7,159 bases of DNA from JANXSD01 sp043758125 (GTDB lineage Bacteria; Bacteroidota; Bacteroidia; AKYH767-A; OLB10): positions 1 through 7,159 of the forward strand of contig JAYVOC010000205.1 of NCBI GenBank assembly GCA_043758125.1, in the 5' to 3' direction. Shown here one piece after another: positions 6,301 to 7,159 of the stretch. Within the stretch, counting starts at the first letter, position 1. Every line of letters begins with the position of its first letter. The translations under genes were made by a program, and so were the position numbers. Under the pieces are notes generated by a model. The model did no database searches. It was not told the DNA's origin and worked only from the letters and a program-made list of their open reading frames with translations.

Positions 6301-6850
6301 AAGTACTTTTGAATTCCTCAATTATAGTCATTACAGTACTGCATTATTAGACAGTAATGTACTTACAGTAAAATTGCCTAATATTCAATTAGTAGATAGC
6401 ACAACTAATTTCGCTAACTCGCAAGGATTTATACAATATCGAATCAAGCCTAAAGCTGCATTGCCAACAGGAACACAAATATTTAACAATGCTTCTATTT
6501 ATTTTGATTTTAATGCACCAGTTGTAACCAATACTGTCGTTAGTGAATATGTAACTGCAACTAGCATTGCATCAAACAATCCTCTTTCGTCCTCAGTAGT
6601 AGTTGCACCAAACCCTACAACAGGATATCTTACACTAACTCTTCCGAAAGATGATGGGATTCGAATTGTAAAAATTTATAATGTTCTAGGCGAAATTGTA
6701 TATCAATCAGAAATCTTAAAGAAAAAATCAACACAAGGAACCATAAATACTGAAATTAATTTGAGTGAAAATAACGCCGGAATTTATTTATTAAGAGTAT
6801 TTGACGAACATGAAAATGTTTTATTTTTAGGGAAAGTTGTAAAAGAATAA
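3398..6850 (+). CDS. Secreted leucine-rich-repeat protein with EF-hand-like loops, DUF7619-like domain and T9SS type A tail
   Basis: This is an 1150-residue exported protein. Residues 1-21 form a Sec signal peptide (MKKYNLLIVVFLCVSINALKA, likely cleaved after Ala21). Residues 26-83 and 326-380 are two copies of an 'FxDxxFK..L...' module that precedes each LRR block. The second copy holds a textbook EF-hand-type loop, NSDLDGVISCSE (342-353). LRR block 1 covers about 86-320 with 19-23-residue repeats. Block 2 covers about 380-660, mostly 20-residue LxxLPxLPxxLxxLxCxxN repeats with one cysteine per repeat. Residues about 690-780 look like a prealbumin-like beta-sandwich (inference). Residues 917-1048 (DPNEKEV, YTIHFQNTGNAPA, ASIYFDFNAPV) match the DUF7619-type repeat domain common in Bacteroidota surface proteins. 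Residues 1067-1150 (APNPTTGYLTLTL, KIYNVLGEIV, NNAGIYLLRV) form the type A sorting domain recognised by the type IX secretion system, so it should be exported across the outer membrane and anchored or released. Its role may be adhesion or ligand binding, but no target can be read. Confidence 0.9.
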   Translation: MKKYNLLIVVFLCVSINALKATPITFNDPSFKAAMVADPLINLNGDLDIDDVLEAAVYSGAINVSGTTLLSPGFSLDLAYFTQISGLICSNCQLSSLDLTNNTQLQTVDCSFNLLGPGSLILPNLTWPNTLNCSDNPLLNSLDVSLDLNLNQLNCSNCGLSTLILNQNIYSLNCQSNTLSVIDLTNNNILHDIDCSNNPLTSLIFPSTPSLSYVGCNNTNLINLSLATVPTLTILSCENNTFLTSIDLASNNLLSTVSCRNNIALTSLNISNSNNSNIPPGSLLATGNPLLHCIAVSDLNYCMTNLSSGIDPLDGFSLNCSCVVPFNDLLFKNTLVANTALNSDLDGVISCSEAAGITGTLDVSNLSISDLSGIEYFTSITILDCSSNNLTYLDASLCTNLNNLDCSNNSILNIPSLPPNLYQLLCSYNQLSVLPVLPGTLIDLGCDNNSLTTLGASLPNLSYLDCSVNQLNGGLPSLPGTLTTLKCSYNSFSSGTLPALPLSLVQLECELCNLNTLPTSWPTSLSILHCGGGLFTTIPALPNTLTELWCNNTPGLSLPVPLPSSLGSLAVGADGLTSLPSLPSTLNYLECSQNQLTSLPTLPSTLYNLSCEQNQLSSLPNLPFGLTFLNCRYNSISCMPVFPSSITGELYIWGNPYTCLQNYLPIMEDTILAKPLCDITNALSCPVADGIVGYTYEVVSNNNQYDVNTDIPLKNVPLNIKLSGVQVGTIPSASNGVYDFPFLGTYDVGIATAGLPFDVTSANPVTLNNLGLTYQDFTLGCKASGYDLGTHSIVEEGLVFPGELHSLKFIIGDLSAWYGLNCTTVSGQVEIKVTGPISYSSPAPLALTPTSISGTDFIYNIADFSQIDISKSFGLILSTNNTAQTGAPICVTVIVTSSGNDYNTSNNNYTFCYPVVNSYDPNEKEVYPQWVAPGYNDYFTYTIHFQNTGNAPAINIHIVDTLDNNLDLSTFEFLNYSHYSTALLDSNVLTVKLPNIQLVDSTTNFANSQGFIQYRIKPKAALPTGTQIFNNASIYFDFNAPVVTNTVVSEYVTATSIASNNPLSSSVVVAPNPTTGYLTLTLPKDDGIRIVKIYNVLGEIVYQSEILKKKSTQGTINTEINLSENNAGIYLLRVFDEHENVLFLGKVVKE
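5123..5302 (+). repeat. Three tandem 60-bp units coding 20-residue LRRs
   Basis: Three exact-length units encode residues 576-595, 596-615 and 616-635 of the LRR protein, following LxSLPxLPxxLxxLxCxxNx. The first two are still close at the DNA level: CCATCGACTCTA occurs at 5144-5155 and again at 5204-5215, exactly 60 bases apart. The third has diverged more (PFGL instead of PSTL). This suggests recent unit duplication in the 3' part of the array and a site where copy number may vary between strains. Confidence 0.8.
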
Positions 6851-6928
6851 TAACATATCTTCCTAAATTTCACTTACATTATTTTACAAAAAAACTATTG
6901 TACTATTCAAAAAATCGTCTTTGAAATA

Positions 6929-6946
6929 AACTCTAAGAGTAGAGTT
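6929..6946. repeat. Small hairpin AACTCTA-AGAG-TAGAGTT
   Basis: A perfect 7-bp stem with a four-base loop abuts and overlaps by two bases the large terminator hairpin that follows. It has no T-run. It may stack next to, or compete at its edge with, the terminator stem in the 3' end of the LRR transcript. Confidence 0.35.
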
Positions 6947-6987
6947 ATACAAATACCCCGAAGCAGCGCTTCGGGGTATTTGTATAA
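6945..6987. terminator. Perfect 20-bp hairpin, likely terminator of the LRR gene
   Basis: Bases 6945-6964 are the exact reverse complement of 6968-6987 around a three-base loop (AGC). The core of the stem is ACCCCGAAGC paired with GCTTCGGGGT, with AT-rich outer pairs. It starts 95 bases after the LRR stop. There is no T-run after the stem. The T-rich TATTTGTATA forms part of the descending arm on both strands because of the symmetry, so the element may work in both directions. It could also simply protect the mRNA 3' end. Confidence 0.75.
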
Positions 6988-7023
6988 AGAAGATTGTGTA
7001 AACAGGGATTTAGGTTAAGGGAA

Positions 7024-7074
7024 CTAGTGTCTAGCGCTCCGTTTCGCTACGCTCCACTCCGCGCTAGACACTAG
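7024..7074. repeat. 14-bp perfect inverted repeat with CTAG-rich arms, 23-base loop
   Basis: CTAGTGTCTAGCGC (7024-7037) is the exact reverse complement of GCGCTAGACACTAG (7061-7074). Each arm contains two CTAG tetranucleotides, which are usually rare in bacterial DNA. The loop (7038-7060) is noticeably more GC-rich than the surroundings and is built from CGCT/CTCC-like fragments. It lies between the putative IS end and the transposase start, and has no T-run. It may be a hairpin that blocks read-through transcription or translation into the transposase, or an interspersed repeat unrelated to the IS. Confidence 0.7.
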
Positions 7075-7105
7075 AGATTTTTCATAACTTTAAACAAATA
7101 TTCAT

Positions 7106-7159
7106 ATGCACAAGAACAAACCGGGTGAGCAATTCCCCAAAGGCTTTTTTAAGCAATTT
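7106..7159 (+). CDS. Partial CDS, probable IS256-family (mutator-type) transposase N-terminus
   Basis: An open frame from the ATG at 7106 runs off the right edge, giving MHKNKPGEQFPKGFFKQF. The 'F P x G F F K Q F' stretch resembles the opening of Bacteroidota IS256-family transposases, in which it is followed by a K-x-x-E-D/E-L/F segment and an E-G-E-L-D motif, both outside this window. Such enzymes are DDE transposases that move the element by a copy-out or circular-intermediate route. None of the catalytic residues is visible. The start is preceded by AAACAAATATTCAT, A/T-rich like other starts here. The upstream IS-end-like sequence and hairpin fit this reading, but 18 residues are little evidence and another protein is possible. 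Confidence 0.45.
   Translation, partial: MHKNKPGEQFPKGFFKQF

Larger units (their letters stand above)
6988..7159 (+). mobile_element. Candidate left end of an IS256-family-like insertion sequence (truncated by window)
   Basis: Just after the terminator the sequence reads AAGAAGATTGTGTAAACAG (6988-7006). The core TTGTGTAAA also appears in the terminal inverted repeat of IS256 as I remember it. A probable IS256-type transposase start lies about 115 bases further in, a normal distance for this family. The exact boundary, the right end and the target duplication cannot be seen. This is an inference from two weak signals that agree with each other. Confidence 0.4.

Overview
The window is AT-rich chromosomal DNA from a member of the Bacteroidota, most likely a Flavobacteriales-type organism. 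Four signs agree. The principal sigma factor has the short 287-residue Bacteroidota form beginning MRQLKITKSITNRES. Several gene starts are preceded by TTG/TTTG-N19-20-TAnnTTTG-like promoters. Translation starts sit behind A-rich tracts rather than Shine-Dalgarno sequences. The large secreted protein ends in a type A type IX secretion (T9SS) sorting domain. No species is claimed.

Layout from left to right. At 1-56 the minus strand carries the first codons of a gene that leaves the window, probably a histidine phosphotransfer (Hpt) protein. At 81-375 lies very AT-rich DNA with no gene I can support. At 376-624 (minus) is a small, lysine-rich protein of unknown function. At 625-966 is a divergent control region with an A8T9 palindrome and a good promoter for rpoD. 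At 967-1830 is rpoD, closed by a strong intrinsic terminator at 1847-1887. At 1884-2099 are an inverted repeat and a promoter for nrdB. At 2100-3080 is nrdB, the radical-bearing subunit of class I ribonucleotide reductase, without nrdA beside it. At 3081-3397 is a spacer with a weak promoter and a nine-codon leader ORF. At 3398-6850 is a 1150-residue secreted leucine-rich-repeat protein with two EF-hand-like/LRR units, beta-sandwich regions and a T9SS tail. At 6945-6987 is a perfect 20-bp hairpin terminator. The last 170 bases look like the left end of an insertion sequence, probably IS256 family, with its own hairpin at 7024-7074 and the first 18 codons of a transposase that leaves the window.

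The genes do not form one operon. rpoD and nrdB are housekeeping genes, each with its own promoter, and rpoD has its own terminator. The LRR gene is an accessory cell-surface or secreted protein. The most interesting parts are its two-unit architecture, with an intact calcium-type loop in one unit and a degenerate one in the other, and its one-cysteine-per-repeat ladder of short LPxLP repeats. The hairpin just inside the putative IS end and an abrupt change of arginine codon choice within rpoD also deserve a second look. I saw no CRISPR array, tRNA, rRNA or convincing new multi-gene defence system.
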